A DNA stretch of 64,000 bases from CAVQCT01 sp964371785 (GTDB taxonomy: Bacteria > Zixibacteria > MSB-5A5 > GN15 > FEB-12). Every line of letters begins with the position of its first letter. Positions within the stretch are counted from its first letter, which is position 1. The notes beneath the pieces are model-generated. The model ran no database searches. It was not told the origin of the DNA and saw only the letters and a list, made by a program, of their open reading frames with translations. Below, one piece after another: positions 9,114 through 17,526 of this stretch. The translations under genes and the position numbers were made by a program. Location of the stretch: the NCBI GenBank assembly GCA_964371785.1, contig CAYJOL010000006.1, positions 1 to 64,000 of the forward strand, read 5' to 3'.

Positions 9114-9952
9114 TGCGCATCGGACAATTCGAAATATATACCTTCGTCGAGCAGCGCTTCAAGCTCGACGGAGGTACTATGTTTGGGGTGATTCCCCGCA
9201 GTCTCTGGCAGAAAATGATGCCTCCCGATGAGAACAATCTCATAGACATGAACATCAACATCTTCGTGTTGAAGGCGCACGGCAAGAATGTCATATTTGA
9301 CGTCGGCCTCGGTGATACGCTGTCGGACCGGGAGAAGCGCATCTACGCGCCGCAAGGCGAGTCGCATCTCGATGACGGTCTTAAGAACCTCGGACTTGCG
9401 CCTGAGGATATCGATTATGTCATCATGACTCATCTGCACACCGACCATGCCGCCGGAGCTGTCCGGTTTTCCGTGGACCATGCATTCGAACCGCGTTTCC
9501 CTAATGCGACCTATGTCGCCTCAACGCAAGAGTGGGAAGCCGCTACACATCCGGATGAAAGAACATCGGCCGTGTATATCCCGGCTCGTTACCTGGCAAT
9601 CGAAGAAATGGCCAGATTGAAATTGATCGCGCATGATACCGAGATACTTCCCGGGGTAAAAGCCGTTTTTACGGGTGGTCACAGTCGGGGGCATTTCGCG
9701 CTGGAGATTATGTCAGATGGACAGAAACTGTTCTATTACGCGGATATTTTCTGCACCTCGCACCATATTTCCGTTCCCTATATCCCGGCCACCGACATTG
9801 ATCCGTTGGCATCAATGGAAATCAAACGGAGAAAGCTGCCGGAGATCGTCGATGATGGAGTCATAATGGCCTTCGACCATGACACCCAGATTCCGTTAGG
9901 GCGGGTTCGACGGGACGGCAAGCGGTTTGTGGTTGAGAAAGTAACGGCCTGA
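9113..9952 (+). CDS. Metallo-beta-lactamase-fold hydrolase
   Basis: This 279-residue MBL-fold protein has the dinuclear-metal motif HLHTDH at 107-112, a downstream GGHSRGH histidine segment and the bridging aspartate in YYADIF. It has no signal peptide and should act in the cytoplasm. Its ATG overlaps the stop of the acyl-CoA dehydrogenase gene (TAATG), which implies translational coupling. A thioesterase or lactonase-like role on acyl-CoA pathway intermediates is possible, but the substrate is unknown. Confidence 0.85.
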   Translation: MRIGQFEIYTFVEQRFKLDGGTMFGVIPRSLWQKMMPPDENNLIDMNINIFVLKAHGKNVIFDVGLGDTLSDREKRIYAPQGESHLDDGLKNLGLAPEDIDYVIMTHLHTDHAAGAVRFSVDHAFEPRFPNATYVASTQEWEAATHPDERTSAVYIPARYLAIEEMARLKLIAHDTEILPGVKAVFTGGHSRGHFALEIMSDGQKLFYYADIFCTSHHISVPYIPATDIDPLASMEIKRRKLPEIVDDGVIMAFDHDTQIPLGRVRRDGKRFVVEKVTA

Positions 9953-10005
9953 GATGTTCACGACCGACGAACTACCGTTCGCCAGATAAGTGAGAGTAAA
10001 CGGTC

Positions 10006-11556
10006 ATGTCATTAGAAGAAAAATTGAACCAGTTGGAGCGGATGCGGGCCGAGGCCAAACTCGGCGGCGGTGCCAAGCGAATTGATGCCCAGCACGAAAA
10101 AGGAAAACTCACGGCGAGGGAGCGAATTGCGTTGCTGGTCGACGCGAATTCGTTCGAAGAGTTCGATATGTTCGTTACTCACCGGACGTCCGGGTTCGGT
10201 ATGGAAGACCAGAAGGTGCTGGGCGACGGTGTGGTGACCGGCTGCGGTCGGATCAACGGGCGACAGGTGTTCATCTTCTCGCAGGACTTCACGGTGTTCG
10301 GCGGTTCGCTCTCCGAGGCGCATGCGGAAAAGATCTGCAAAATCATGGATATGGCCATGAAGGTCGGCGCGCCCGTGATCGGGCTCAATGACTCGGGCGG
10401 AGCGCGCATCCAGGAGGGTGTGGTCTCTCTCGGCGGTTACGCGGATATTTTTCTGCGCAATACTCTCGCCTCCGGTGTGGTGCCGCAGATTTCAGTGATT
10501 CTCGGCCCGTGCGCGGGCGGCGCGGTGTACAGCCCGGCGATTACTGATTTCACCTTCATGACCAAGGGGACATCGTATATGTTCGTCACTGGTCCGAATG
10601 TGGTCAAGACAGTCACGCATGAAGTGGTAACTTCCGAAGAATTAGGCGGAGCCATGGTGCACGCATCGAAGTCCGGGGTGGCCCATTTCGCGTGTGAGAA
10701 TGAAGCCGATGCCGTCACCCGACTTAAACAGCTGCTGACATACATACCGCAGAACAATCTCGAGGACCCGCCGCTGGCCGACAACCACGACCCGGCGGAC
10801 CGCGAGGACGAACAATTGAATCATATCGTGCCGGAGAATCCCAACCAGCCGTACGACATGAAAGATGTTATCAGGCGAGTGGTTGATACCGGGTCGTTTT
10901 TCGAGGTTCATGAAGATTTTGCCCAGAATATAATAGTCGGGTTCGCGCACCTCGGGTGCAGGTCGATTGGCATAATCGCCAATCAGCCCCAAATGCTGGC
11001 CGGGGTATTGGATATTAAATCATCGATAAAGGCCGCCCGGTTTATCCGTTTCTGCGATGCCTTCAATATACCGATCCTGACCTTCGAGGATGTCCCCGGC
11101 TTCCTCCCCGGTGTCGACCAGGAACATGGCGGCATTATCAAAAACGGCGCTAAACTGCTCTACGCCTACTGCGAGGCAACGGTGCCGAAAGTCACGGTAA
11201 TCACCCGTAAGGCCTATGGCGGGGCATACGATGTCATGAATTCCAAGCACGTCCGCGGCGATATGAACTATGCGTGGCCGACTGCTGAAATTGCCGTTAT
11301 GGGACCCAAAGGAGCGGTGGAGATTATTTTCAAGAAGGACATTTCCGATGCCGGGGATCCCGAGGCCGAAGTACAGAAGAAGACCGATGAATATCGTGAG
11401 CGGTTTGCCAATCCGTATATAGCAGCTTCACGGGGTTATATCGACGATATCATCGAACCAAAAACGACCCGTCCACGGCTTATCCGCGCTTTTGAAATGC
11501 TTGAGACAAAAAAAGACAGCAATCCGCCCAAGAAACACGGGAACATTCCACTGTAA
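10006..11556 (+). CDS. pccB: Acyl-CoA carboxylase, carboxyltransferase (beta) subunit, propionyl-CoA type
   Basis: This subunit transfers the carboxyl group from carboxybiotin to an acyl-CoA, probably propionyl-CoA, giving (S)-methylmalonyl-CoA. The 516-residue protein has both crotonase-fold halves. The first carries the oxyanion-hole segments NDSGGARIQEG (about 127-137) and GPCAGGAVYSP. The second carries FEDVPGFLPG and the biotin-site segment KAYGGAYDVM (about 404-413). The next two genes encode the biotin carboxylase and biotin carrier subunits. The second mutase and the epimerase follow, which supports propionyl-CoA as substrate. The sodium-pump decarboxylase beta-type subunits are absent nearby, which argues against methylmalonyl-CoA decarboxylase. 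Confidence 0.92.
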   Translation: MSLEEKLNQLERMRAEAKLGGGAKRIDAQHEKGKLTARERIALLVDANSFEEFDMFVTHRTSGFGMEDQKVLGDGVVTGCGRINGRQVFIFSQDFTVFGGSLSEAHAEKICKIMDMAMKVGAPVIGLNDSGGARIQEGVVSLGGYADIFLRNTLASGVVPQISVILGPCAGGAVYSPAITDFTFMTKGTSYMFVTGPNVVKTVTHEVVTSEELGGAMVHASKSGVAHFACENEADAVTRLKQLLTYIPQNNLEDPPLADNHDPADREDEQLNHIVPENPNQPYDMKDVIRRVVDTGSFFEVHEDFAQNIIVGFAHLGCRSIGIIANQPQMLAGVLDIKSSIKAARFIRFCDAFNIPILTFEDVPGFLPGVDQEHGGIIKNGAKLLYAYCEATVPKVTVITRKAYGGAYDVMNSKHVRGDMNYAWPTAEIAVMGPKGAVEIIFKKDISDAGDPEAEVQKKTDEYRERFANPYIAASRGYIDDIIEPKTTRPRLIRAFEMLETKKDSNPPKKHGNIPL

Positions 11557-11567
11557 GCCTTAAGAGT

Positions 11568-13100
11568 ATGGCATCCAGAATCCGCAAGATACTCATAGCC
11601 AATCGCGGTGAAATCGCCGTGCGCATCGTGCGCGCCTGCCGCGATATGGGAATCAGGTCGGTGGCGGTCTTTTCCGAAGCGGATCGCACCGCTTTTCATG
11701 TGCGGATGGCCGATGAAGCTTATCATATCGGCGCAGCCCAGTCATCACAGAGTTACCTGGTTCACGAGCGTATTATCGACGCGGCCCGGAAATCAGGTGC
11801 GGATGCAATCCATCCCGGATACGGTTTCCTCGCGGAGAACGCTTCATTTGCACAGCATTGTATCGAGGCCGGAATAATTTTTATCGGTCCCAGGCCGGAG
11901 ACAATTTCTCTGTTGGGCGACAAACTGGCGGCCAGAGCGGCGGCGCTTAAAGCGGGGCTGCCAGTTGTTCCCGGTGGCGAGTTCGAAGGCGGAAATTTGA
12001 AAGCCGCGCTTCGAAAAGCCGATGAGATCGGGTACCCGGTATTAATCAAGGCGGCGGCCGGCGGCGGCGGCAAAGGCATGCGGGTCGTGACCTCGCCCGA
12101 CCAGTTCGAAGAATCCCTCATCCGGGCGGCCTCGGAAGCGCTCTCGGCGTTCGGCGATGGACGCGTATATCTGGAAAAGTATCTTCCCCGGCCGAGGCAT
12201 ATCGAAATCCAGATTCTGTGCGATCAGCACGGCAACGCGATCTATTTGGGCGAACGGGAGTGTTCCATTCAACGGCGACATCAGAAACTCATCGAAGAGT
12301 CGCCATCGGCCATGATGACCCAGAGTCTCCGCACAAAAATGGGAGCCGCCGCCGTTAAGATTGCCAAACAGACAGGATATATCGGCGCCGGGACGGTCGA
12401 GTTCATGGTCGATGACCGTGATAACTCATTCTATTTTCTGGAAGTCAACACCAGACTCCAGGTTGAACATCCGGTCACAGAACTTGTCACCGGGCTGGAC
12501 CTCGTCCGAGAACAGATCCTGATCGCCGAGGGTGAACAGTTGAACCACACGCAGGATGCTATCGTGCTCAATGGACACGCTATCGAGTGCAGAATCTCCG
12601 CCGAGGATCCGGAACAGAATTTCATGCCGTCAACCGGCAAGCTCATTAACTATCGCATCCCCGCCGGGCCGGGGGTACGGGTCGATTCGGGAGTGGTGAT
12701 ATTCTCCGAGGTTCCGATCTACTATGATCCGCTTATAGCAAAACTGATTGTCTGGGGCAAGGACCGGGCCGAAGCTATCAGTCGGACCCGTCGGGCGCTC
12801 GAGGAATACCGCGTGTCCGGTGTGATGACTACAATCGGTTTCTGTCGGGTAGTTATGGACAATCCACGGTTTGTCGAAGGAACGCTCTCTACCCGCTTTA
12901 TTGAAGAAGAATACCCGGATAACAAGTATAATCCTCTGGACAGCAATCTGAAGGAACAGGCGGCCTTGGCCGTGGCCCTTGACAAGTTCATCAAGGAACG
13001 TAAGATAACTGTGACGACGGCCCATAGCCGCAGCAATGCTTCCGGATGGCAGGCTTTCTATCGTCAAGAAAACAATCGCAAATTCACGGGAAGCAAGTGA
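11568..13100 (+). CDS. Biotin carboxylase subunit of propionyl/acetyl-CoA carboxylase
   Basis: This ATP-grasp enzyme carboxylates biotin with ATP and bicarbonate. The 510-residue protein has the N-terminal ANRGEIAVRI motif (about 11-20), the glycine-rich ATP lid AAAGGGGKGM near 160-170 and the catalytic EVNTRLQVEHPVTE segment near 290-303. It is slightly longer than AccC (about 450) because of a basic C-terminal tail. The biotin carrier is not fused but encoded by the next gene, which overlaps its stop codon by one base. It is probably the alpha chain of a split propionyl-CoA carboxylase; use as the acetyl-CoA carboxylase subunit cannot be excluded. Confidence 0.92.
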   Translation: MASRIRKILIANRGEIAVRIVRACRDMGIRSVAVFSEADRTAFHVRMADEAYHIGAAQSSQSYLVHERIIDAARKSGADAIHPGYGFLAENASFAQHCIEAGIIFIGPRPETISLLGDKLAARAAALKAGLPVVPGGEFEGGNLKAALRKADEIGYPVLIKAAAGGGGKGMRVVTSPDQFEESLIRAASEALSAFGDGRVYLEKYLPRPRHIEIQILCDQHGNAIYLGERECSIQRRHQKLIEESPSAMMTQSLRTKMGAAAVKIAKQTGYIGAGTVEFMVDDRDNSFYFLEVNTRLQVEHPVTELVTGLDLVREQILIAEGEQLNHTQDAIVLNGHAIECRISAEDPEQNFMPSTGKLINYRIPAGPGVRVDSGVVIFSEVPIYYDPLIAKLIVWGKDRAEAISRTRRALEEYRVSGVMTTIGFCRVVMDNPRFVEGTLSTRFIEEEYPDNKYNPLDSNLKEQAALAVALDKFIKERKITVTTAHSRSNASGWQAFYRQENNRKFTGSK

Positions 13101-13612
13101 TGGCAAGGTATCTGGCGCAAGTCGATGATACGGACTTCGACATCGAAATTGACTACTGCTCCGAGAAGTACTGTGCGCGGATAAACGGCCGGGAAGTCCG
13201 GATGGAATTCTTCCCGCTTGCGGAGGGACGGTCTATAATATTGGTCGACGGTCTGTCACTTGAGGTCGATGTGAGAGCGAATTCCTATGCATCCCGCCAG
13301 ATTGTGTTTATGAAGGGCCGAGATATCCTCGTGGATATCGAGGACTACAATCTCGCCCAATTGCGCAAAACGGCAATTATGTCGTCCGGAGGCGCGGTTG
13401 AAAAAGCAATTAAGGCGCCGATGCCGGGTCTGATTCTCGAAGTAAAGATCCAGCCGGGCGACACCGTCGCCAAGAACCAGCCAATCCTGATTGTCGAAGC
13501 GATGAAAATGGAGAATATCATTAAGGCGCCGGCCGATGGTAAGGTGAAGACGATTCATGTCGCCAAAGGCCAGTCGGTGGAAAAGGATATGAAGTTGGTG
13601 GAGTTCGAATAG
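13100..13612 (+). CDS. Biotin carboxyl carrier protein of acyl-CoA carboxylase
   Basis: This 170-residue protein carries biotin between the carboxylase and carboxyltransferase subunits. The C-terminal biotinyl domain (about 102-170) has the EAMKM site with Lys136 as the biotinylated residue. The first 90 or so residues form a separate domain that may bind the other subunits. The start at 13100 overlaps the previous stop (TGATG); an upstream in-frame ATG at 13046 would lie deep inside the carboxylase gene. The next ATG follows directly after its stop. Confidence 0.93.
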   Translation: MARYLAQVDDTDFDIEIDYCSEKYCARINGREVRMEFFPLAEGRSIILVDGLSLEVDVRANSYASRQIVFMKGRDILVDIEDYNLAQLRKTAIMSSGGAVEKAIKAPMPGLILEVKIQPGDTVAKNQPILIVEAMKMENIIKAPADGKVKTIHVAKGQSVEKDMKLVEFE

Positions 13613-15193
13613 ATGGCACAGAAGCCCAGAAAGACAACGTCGGAAATTATCGTTCCGGAGCTCGTGGGCGAATCCGATGTCCTGATTCCTGCGGAGAATC
13701 GCGTAGCTCCCGGAGACTATCCATTTCTCCGCGGTGTCTATCCCGACATGTACCGCGGTCGCCCCTGGACAATGCGCCAGTATGCCGGGTTTGGAACCGC
13801 CGCCGAGACGAACGAGCGCTTCAAATATCTGCTCCAACAAGGCCAGACCGGATTATCAGTGGCTTTCGACCTGGCGACTCAGATCGGGTATGATTCGGAC
13901 CATCCCATGGCCAAAGGTGAAGTTGGTCGGACAGGTGTGGCAATTGACTCACTGGAAGACATGGAGATCCTATTCGATGGCATCCCCCTGAACAAAGTCT
14001 CTACATCGATGACTATCAACGCAACCGCTGTCGTGCTGCTTGCCATGTATATCGCGGTAGGTAAGAAACAGGGGGTGGCCCCCGAACAGCTGATGGGTAC
14101 AGTGCAAAACGATATACTCAAAGAATTCATCGCCCGCGGGACTTATATTTTTCCCGCCAAGCCGTCGATGCGCATCATTACGGATATCTTTGCCTATGCC
14201 GGCGAGCACCTTCCGAAATACAACACCATCTCTATTTCCGGCTACCATATTCGCGAAGCCGGGGCGACTGCGGCGCAAGAAATCGCCTTCACGTTATCCA
14301 ACGGGATTGCATATGTTCGGGCCGCCCAGCAGGCCGGTCTTGATATCAATGATTTTGGCCCAAGGCTCTCATTCTTCTTTGCCGCTCACAGTAATCTGTT
14401 TGAGGAAGTCGCCAAGTTCCGCGTAGCCCGAAAACTCTGGGCGAAAATAATGAAAGAGAAGTTGGGAGCTTCGAACGCAAAAGCAATGTTGCTTCGCTTT
14501 CATACGCAGACAGGCGGCTCAACACTTACGGCGCAACAACCCGAGAATAACGTTGTCCGCACGACAATTGAAGCGTTGGCCGCCGTACTCGGAGGGACAC
14601 AATCTCTTCACACCAACGCTTTTGACGAAGCGCTGGGCTTGCCGACCGAAAAGTCCGCTGAGATTGCCCTTCGTACGCAGCAGATTCTTGCCTATGAATC
14701 AGGTGTTGCCGATACGGTCGACCCACTGGCCGGGTCGTATTTTGTCGAGTACTTGACCAACGAATTGGAAACAAAGACTGTCGAGCTGATCGAGAAAATT
14801 GAAGCTGATGGGGGATCGGTCAGCGGTGTCGAGTCGGGATATTTCCGGGACGAGATTGCCCGCTCGGCCTATGCTTTCCAGCGTGCGGTGGAACGAGGCG
14901 ACGCGACGATTGTAGGCGTGAACAAGTTCAAGTCCCAGACCGCGGCCATCCCGCAAGTGCTGAAAGTAGATCCCCAGCTTGAAAAAACACAAGTAGAACG
15001 GCTGCGCCGCCTGAAGGAAGGCCAGGACAAAAGGAAGGTCGCCGGATGTCTCGAAGCTTTGGATAAGACCGCCCGGTCCGGGGAAAATATAGTTTATCCG
15101 GTTCTCGATGCTGTGGAGAATTATGTCACGGTAGGAGAGATTGCCCAGACACTCAGACAAGTATGGGGTGAATACCATGAACACAATGTCTAG
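13613..15193 (+). CDS. mutB: Methylmalonyl-CoA mutase large subunit (Tyr/Arg type)
   Basis: This 526-residue protein is the catalytic barrel half of methylmalonyl-CoA mutase, which interconverts (R)-methylmalonyl-CoA and succinyl-CoA. The substrate-specificity pair is Tyr57 (RQYAGF) and Arg175 (FIARGT), equivalent to Tyr89 and Arg207 of the Propionibacterium enzyme. The active-site SISGYH histidine is present. The protein stops before the B12 domain, and no B12-binding gene follows it; the only one is at 7506. It lies in a run with the carboxylase and epimerase genes, completing the propionyl-CoA to succinyl-CoA route. Confidence 0.9.
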   Translation: MAQKPRKTTSEIIVPELVGESDVLIPAENRVAPGDYPFLRGVYPDMYRGRPWTMRQYAGFGTAAETNERFKYLLQQGQTGLSVAFDLATQIGYDSDHPMAKGEVGRTGVAIDSLEDMEILFDGIPLNKVSTSMTINATAVVLLAMYIAVGKKQGVAPEQLMGTVQNDILKEFIARGTYIFPAKPSMRIITDIFAYAGEHLPKYNTISISGYHIREAGATAAQEIAFTLSNGIAYVRAAQQAGLDINDFGPRLSFFFAAHSNLFEEVAKFRVARKLWAKIMKEKLGASNAKAMLLRFHTQTGGSTLTAQQPENNVVRTTIEALAAVLGGTQSLHTNAFDEALGLPTEKSAEIALRTQQILAYESGVADTVDPLAGSYFVEYLTNELETKTVELIEKIEADGGSVSGVESGYFRDEIARSAYAFQRAVERGDATIVGVNKFKSQTAAIPQVLKVDPQLEKTQVERLRRLKEGQDKRKVAGCLEALDKTARSGENIVYPVLDAVENYVTVGEIAQTLRQVWGEYHEHNV

Positions 15194-15716
15194 ACTAGTA
15201 GTACTCACGATTATGATTGCCGCCTTGCTGGCCGCCTGCTCAGGCAACAATAAGCAGGACGGCAAGACTCAACAAGATGTGGCGGTCACCGACTCCGGTG
15301 CTCCCATGACGGTAAAAGATACGATTGAGGCGATGATCAACACGGTGATGGATTACCTTCGCTACAAGGACAAATCCATCCTTTACGCGAACGAGTTTCC
15401 TTATTTGCGTGATGAAAAGACGTTCGACGAGTACCTGCAAATGGCTCAGGTTAAATACGCTGAAGCGGATACGCTTACGCATGTCGATATCGACAGCCTG
15501 ACAATGTATGACCATGACTCCGCTCTTGCCAATGTCACGGTTCGCTTTCTCGGCCCAACCGGGGTCAAGAGTAAATTGAAGGACGCTATCGTCGTGTACT
15601 ATCAGGATGGCAAATGGATCAAACCGACAGTAGGTTCGAGCGCTTTACAGGCCAACTACGACCGGCTCATTAGAACGGCCGACTCGGCCGCCGCCGCCGA
15701 AGCCAGGGGAGAGTGA
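15177..15716 (+). CDS. Putative lipoprotein of unknown function
   Basis: This is a 179-residue protein with a lipoprotein signal: hydrophobic residues 7-20 and a lipobox LAAC with Cys21, followed by a short charged linker. The remaining domain is acidic and alpha/beta-like, without motifs I recognise. The start at 15177 lies inside the end of the mutase gene (17-base overlap) with GGGGTG as ribosome binding site, and the stop is 4 bases before the epimerase start. The gene is therefore embedded in the propionate operon although a metabolic role is not obvious. Confidence 0.8.
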   Translation: MNTMSRLVVLTIMIAALLAACSGNNKQDGKTQQDVAVTDSGAPMTVKDTIEAMINTVMDYLRYKDKSILYANEFPYLRDEKTFDEYLQMAQVKYAEADTLTHVDIDSLTMYDHDSALANVTVRFLGPTGVKSKLKDAIVVYYQDGKWIKPTVGSSALQANYDRLIRTADSAAAAEARGE

Positions 15717-15720
15717 CATT

Positions 15721-16137
15721 TTGGCTGACCAGTTGATCTCGCATATCGGTATAGCCGTGTCGAATCTCGAAGAAGCGATCAGGAAGTATGGACTGATATG
15801 CGCTAAACAGTCACCGCAGGTGCACGCGGTTCCGGATCAACAAGTCCAAGTCGCCATTTTTGAGGGTGCAGGTCACGGGGGCTCCGGACGTATAGAGTTG
15901 GTTGCGCCAACCTCGCCGGACAGCGGGGTCGCGCGATTTATTGCCAAGCACGGCGAAGGGTTGCATCACATTTGCGTGTATGTCGATGATATCCGTACGA
16001 AACTGATGGATCTGAAGGCGGCCGGCGTGCAATTGATCGACGAAACGCCAAGAGTCGGAGCCGAAGGACATCTGATTGCTTTTGTCCACCCGGCGGACAT
16101 GAATGGCGTGCTTATCGAACTGGAACAGCGAATCTAA
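15721..16137 (+). CDS. mce: Methylmalonyl-CoA epimerase
   Basis: This enzyme epimerises (S)- to (R)-methylmalonyl-CoA, the step between the carboxylase and the mutase. The 138-residue vicinal-oxygen-chelate protein has two beta-alpha-beta-beta-beta modules. The metal-ligand candidates are His8 (SHIGIAV), the histidine of GLHHICVYVDD and the glutamate of LIELEQ near the end. The start is a TTG with GGGAGAG upstream. The last codon overlaps the stop of the convergent gene on the other strand. Confidence 0.92.
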   Translation: MADQLISHIGIAVSNLEEAIRKYGLICAKQSPQVHAVPDQQVQVAIFEGAGHGGSGRIELVAPTSPDSGVARFIAKHGEGLHHICVYVDDIRTKLMDLKAAGVQLIDETPRVGAEGHLIAFVHPADMNGVLIELEQRI

Positions 16138-16898
16138 ACGGTGACATCGGTTTGCCGGGGGCGGCCGCATCGACGGCATGAATCATACTGATTGGGATTC
16201 ATGCGCCCACACTCACAGCGCCAGAAATTAGCATCCTCCGAAAATGCTATGCTGTTATTCCGATTCCTCCTGAAGAAGAAAAAAATCAAAACAAGCGTTC
16301 CACCCACCGGAGCCAGCCAGTACCAAATCGGTTTGCCGGGAGAACCGAAAATCTCCGCTTCGGCCGGGCCATAATAAGCAAACCCATCCTGCATCAATCG
16401 GATGTCCGACATGACCATCGGCGGGTTGTCCCGGCCCGTTTTTCCCCACAGCGTAAAAAGAATCTGGTGTCCATCAGGGTGCCGATACATGTATCCTTTC
16501 AAGCGATGACTGATGACGAGTCCGGTGGCGCTGTCGGATGATTCAAAATCCAGCACAAAGGAAACCCGGCTGGTGTCATAGTATCCGGTGCTGCTGAGCA
16601 ACTGGGCTTTGGGAAGCTCCAATATGATATCGTTGACGACTTTGTCAACCGATCCACGGAGCTCTTGCTGATTTCGGATTATGCCGTCGCCGGTGATTTC
16701 AGAACGAAAGATGAGCAGTTCGGAAGTTTCGGTCGGATCGATTATTTGAAAAGGGAAGTCGATGCTGTCGGTTCCAAGTCGCCAGCCATCCGGCTGAGGG
16801 AGCCGGATCTCGCCACCCAGATCAAAAAAACCGCTGGCGGCACAGCTGGCGCCGGTGAAAAGAACCACCATCAGAAAAGTCAACGCAAGTCGTTTCAT
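16134..16898 (-). CDS. Secreted/membrane protein with C-terminal RanBP2-like zinc finger
   Basis: This is a 254-residue protein of unknown function. It has an N-terminal signal peptide (MKRLALTFLMVVLF...), an extracytoplasmic domain of about 180 residues and one membrane segment near residues 200-220 followed by an RRNR stop-transfer. A C-terminal zinc finger CxCx10CxxC (WRCECGRMNP... CRRCG) would lie in the cytoplasm. The start at 16898 is chosen for the signal peptide. It is the last gene of the minus-strand set with the BlaI-type regulator; the stop overlaps that of mce. Confidence 0.7.
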   Translation of the reverse strand: MKRLALTFLMVVLFTGASCAASGFFDLGGEIRLPQPDGWRLGTDSIDFPFQIIDPTETSELLIFRSEITGDGIIRNQQELRGSVDKVVNDIILELPKAQLLSSTGYYDTSRVSFVLDFESSDSATGLVISHRLKGYMYRHPDGHQILFTLWGKTGRDNPPMVMSDIRLMQDGFAYYGPAEAEIFGSPGKPIWYWLAPVGGTLVLIFFFFRRNRNNSIAFSEDANFWRCECGRMNPNQYDSCRRCGRPRQTDVTV

Positions 16899-16953
16899 AT
16901 TAGTCGTATCGACATCGGGAGGCCTTTTGTTAAAGCCCTGAACCGGCGGGTGC

Positions 16954-17274
16954 TCATTTGAACTGCCGAAGGCAATGGGTGACCGCGTTAAGTCGATCTT
17001 TGATAAACTGTTCGCGGGTGAGAGCGGGGGAATAACTGAATGATCGTCCGGAATCTTTCTGCCGCACCAGCAGCCCCTTTTCGGCAAGCCTCGCCAGGAC
17101 TGTCATCACTGTTGTATAAGCGCGATCCCCTTCGTCGCTGAGATAGTACAGGGCTTTCTTGACGGTCAAGTTACCGTAACGCCAGGCTAACTCCATCAGT
17201 CTGGCCTCGGTCGGGCCTAGAAAAACTTCGAGTCCTTTGGCAAACGGGTCGAAGTAGAACAACCCCGACGTCAT
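16954..17274 (-). CDS. BlaI/MecI/CopY-family transcriptional regulator
   Basis: This 106-residue winged-helix protein has the BlaI-family signature: GPTEARLMELAWRYGNLTV, then AYTTVMTVLARLAEKGLLVRQ, followed by an FSYSPALTREQF wing and dimerisation helix. These repressors normally control beta-lactamase, MecA or copper and stress genes with a membrane protease sensor (BlaR1/MecR1). No BlaR1 homologue is visible here. It starts immediately after the stop of a 51-residue membrane protein gene, so the two are coupled. The target is unknown; autoregulation of this small operon is plausible. Confidence 0.88.
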   Translation of the reverse strand: MTSGLFYFDPFAKGLEVFLGPTEARLMELAWRYGNLTVKKALYYLSDEGDRAYTTVMTVLARLAEKGLLVRQKDSGRSFSYSPALTREQFIKDRLNAVTHCLRQFK

Positions 17275-17430
17275 CTATACTTTTTTCCGTCGTCTTTCAA
17301 ATACGAACGATATCCCCAGCGCTATGAGCGCAACTGGTAACAGATAGTCCCCGAACTGTATATGAATGAATCCAGCTCGCTCAAGCAACATGAAGAGGCC
17401 GACTAATAACAATAGTACGCCTATAAACAT
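17275..17430 (-). CDS. Small membrane protein (51 aa, LiaI/LiaF-like hairpin)
   Basis: This short reading frame encodes two hydrophobic helices (residues 2-16 and about 29-44) joined by a polar turn and ends in a very basic tail (ERRRKKV). An excellent AAAGGAGG site precedes its ATG, and its stop abuts the ATG of the BlaI-type regulator. The layout resembles the N-terminal membrane hairpin of LiaI/LiaF or DUF5668 proteins. Coding status rests on the ribosome binding site, the hydrophobic pattern and coupling to the regulator. Confidence 0.7.
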   Translation of the reverse strand: MFIGVLLLLVGLFMLLERAGFIHIQFGDYLLPVALIALGISFVFERRRKKV

Positions 17431-17526
17431 TTTCGAATCCTCCTTTCCCGGGCTTTCACTTCATCTCCGGTAGACTAATATGCTTTCGGCCGGAATCGAA
17501 AAACAACAATTTTCTTGGAGGTCCGA

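Noticed and set aside
13046..13099. Upstream start for the biotin carrier protein
   Set aside because: It would overlap the biotin carboxylase gene by over 50 bases, while the ATG at 13100 is coupled to the stop codon and matches the start of the carrier domain.
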